From: Impatiens glandulifera
Lineage: Eukaryota; Streptophyta; Magnoliopsida; Ericales; Balsaminaceae
Reading direction: 5' to 3'
Length of the DNA stretch: 64,000 nucleotides
Assembly: GCF_907164915.1 (NCBI RefSeq)
Contig: NC_061869.1
Location: 19,569,125 to 19,633,124 of the forward strand
Shown: piece by piece, positions 62,806 through 64,000 of the stretch
Layout of the letters: each line of letters starts with the position of its first letter
Numbering within the stretch: the stretch's first letter is position 1
Translations under genes and position numbers: made by a program
Notes under the pieces: generated by a model
What the model saw: only the letters and a program-made list of their open reading frames with translations
Told to the model about the DNA's origin: nothing
The model's database searches: none

Positions 62806-63020
62806 AGGGGTGATAGGGAAGGAATTTGAGGGAGGGAATGAGAGAAGGAATGATGGAAAAATGATAAAAGGTGAGAAGAGAGAAAAAAGATAAATTTTAT
62901 AATTTTTTTCCTCTCCCAATCATTTCTCATTATTATATAAAAATGAATTTAATCTTCTTTTCATATATTCAATCAATAAAAAAAAACTACCTCCCCACCC
63001 TGATTCTCCCTATCAATATA
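62806..63020. mobile_element. Possible MITE upstream of the methyltransferase gene
   Basis: Left 'ggggtgatagggaaggaatt' (62807-62826) and right 'tgattctccctatcaat' (63001-63017) are imperfect inverted repeats around a purine-rich then pyrimidine-rich interior. About 210 bp, no coding capacity. TSD uncertain because the flanks are TA-rich. Confidence 0.35.
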
Positions 63021-63055
63021 TATATATTTTTTTTCAATTCCCATAAATCCAATCT

Positions 63056-63085
63056 GTTCAGGGGAGGTTTGTTCAGGGGAGGTTT
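63056..63085. repeat. 15-bp tandem duplication in the methyltransferase promoter
   Basis: GTTCAGGGGAGGTTT twice, head to tail, about 160 bp before the start codon. Confidence 0.85.
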
Positions 63086-63241
63086 GAATGATCTAATAAT
63101 AAATTAAACAAAAGTTGAAGACTTTTCCGAATACCAGTTCAAATCGAAGTTGAATTCTCCAACCTATAGTTTCGAATAGATTTCGAACGTTAAATAAGCG
63201 CAGAAAGGAAGAAGAAGAAGAAAAAGAGGAGTTTGAGAGAA

Positions 63242-64000
63242 ATGGCGGATTTGTTCCATAAGCAGGCAAAGGATTACGCAGAGACTAGGCCAACATACCC
63301 ACAAGAATTCTTCAATTTCATTGTTTCCAAGGTGCCTTCAAGCGATCTCGCCTGGGATGTCGGAACCGGCAGCGGTCAAGCTGTCGCGACTGTAAGCCCC
63401 TATACCCATCTCTTCTCTCTGTTTATGATCATAATATTAGGTTGATTCGAAAAATACGAGGTTTTTAATCTGACTAATTCAAAACCCTAAACCAACTAAG
63501 AAAGAAGAAACAAACTGTTTCACCCCTTTGTAATTTACATATATACTTAATAATAATGTTGTTGATAAGGAAGGGATATTGGTGATAATCAAATCATGCA
63601 AAAAGGAGAAACTTGATTTCAAATATGTATTCTCATCATGCATATGCTTAAAAGTTCATTTATTTCTGCACAGTTATCTGCGATATACAAAAATGTGGTG
63701 GCAACGGATACAAGCCAAAAACAACTGGATTATGCTCCAAAATTTCCCAATGTTCGATATGTATGCACTCCTGCTGTAATCTCTGCGGCTGCCATTGAAA
63801 GGGATGTAGCAGCACCCATGACAGTTGATTTAGTGACTGTAGCTCAAGCACTCCACTGGTTTGATCTCCCAAATTTTTATCAACATGTGAAAACTGTCCT
63901 AAAGAAGCCCCATGGTGTCATTGCGGCCTGGTGCTACACCACTCCTCAAGTTAACGACGTTGTTGACTCTGTCTTCTTGCCCTTCTACACTGATTCTAGA
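63242..64000 (+). CDS. SAM-dependent methyltransferase (class I), partial, two exons seen
   Basis: Exon 1 is 63242-63391 (50 codons, ATG in GAGAAATGGCG), followed by donor GTAAG. Exon 2 begins at 63674 after TTTCTGCACAG and is open to the window end (109 codons). The N-terminus reads DLFHKQAKDYAETRPTYPQE, then motif I LAWDVGTGSGQAVAT (the SAM-binding Gly loop), then VVATDTSQKQLDYA (motif II acidic region) and VDLVTVAQALHWFDLPNFY (motif IV), and GVIAAWCYTTPQVND. This is the plant family annotated as putative methyltransferase DDB_G0268948-like (Methyltransf_11), about 260 residues; the remaining ~100 lie outside the window. Probably cytosolic; the substrate is unknown. No defect seen. Confidence 0.93.

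Overview
The window looks like a repeat-dense, AT-rich stretch of a flowering-plant (eudicot) nuclear genome. It has intron-containing genes, plant gene families (Kazal-type inhibitor, SAM methyltransferase, GDSL lipase and pyruvate kinase relics) and nested LTR retrotransposons primed by initiator tRNA-Met. The largest retrotransposon resembles proteins I recall from Gesneriaceae/Lamiales; that taxonomic hint is weak. Only two host genes look functional: a single-exon Kazal-type inhibitor (41220-41609, minus) and the first two exons of a SAM-dependent methyltransferase that runs off the right edge (63242-64000, plus).

Layout. 1-2410: repeat-derived intergenic DNA with a GACCGAG-word array. 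2411-7738: a GDSL-lipase pseudogene (minus) whose first intron was invaded by a chromodomain Ty3/gypsy element (2775-7356). 7745-10240: the upstream region of that pseudogene with a ~90-bp tandem repeat and a truncated hAT transposon; a copy without the hAT lies at 33180-34345 and a fragment at about 36940-37095. 11859-12806: probable non-autonomous hAT. 12818-18063: complete but mutated chromovirus (plus, TSD CCTTC). 19187-33079: a 13.9-kb, very young Ty1/copia element. 35019-35898: pyruvate-kinase pseudogene. 37.8-41 kb: second GACCGAG array, an 803-bp hAT with 8-bp TSD, and a solo LTR with 5-bp TSD. 44940-49690: decayed Tnt1-like copia. 50.5-51.2 kb: large fold-back repeat, split near its outer edge by a third chromovirus (51215-56567, TSD CTTTC). 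57-59.7 kb: copia fragment between two ~10-bp-period repeats. 59.8-61.85 kb: LINE carrying only ORF1.

The main item is the copia element at 19187-33079. Its 1337-bp LTRs differ at only about 7 positions by eye, and gag and pol are open. Between pol and the 3' LTR it carries three further intact ORFs of 251, 235 and 911 codons. They are mutually homologous over about 230 residues. Each is preceded by about 500 bp of non-coding DNA ending in a TATA box 74-111 bp before the ATG. This suggests an autonomous Sirevirus-like element that expanded a cargo gene family and may express each copy from its own internal promoter. The third copy is extended by basic, acidic and coiled-coil segments and nuclear-localisation-like clusters. 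The element also has four regularly spaced AGGTCTGA motifs in U3 and a duplicated polypurine tract plus LTR start. All boundaries, counts and homologies were read by eye from the sequence; no search was run.
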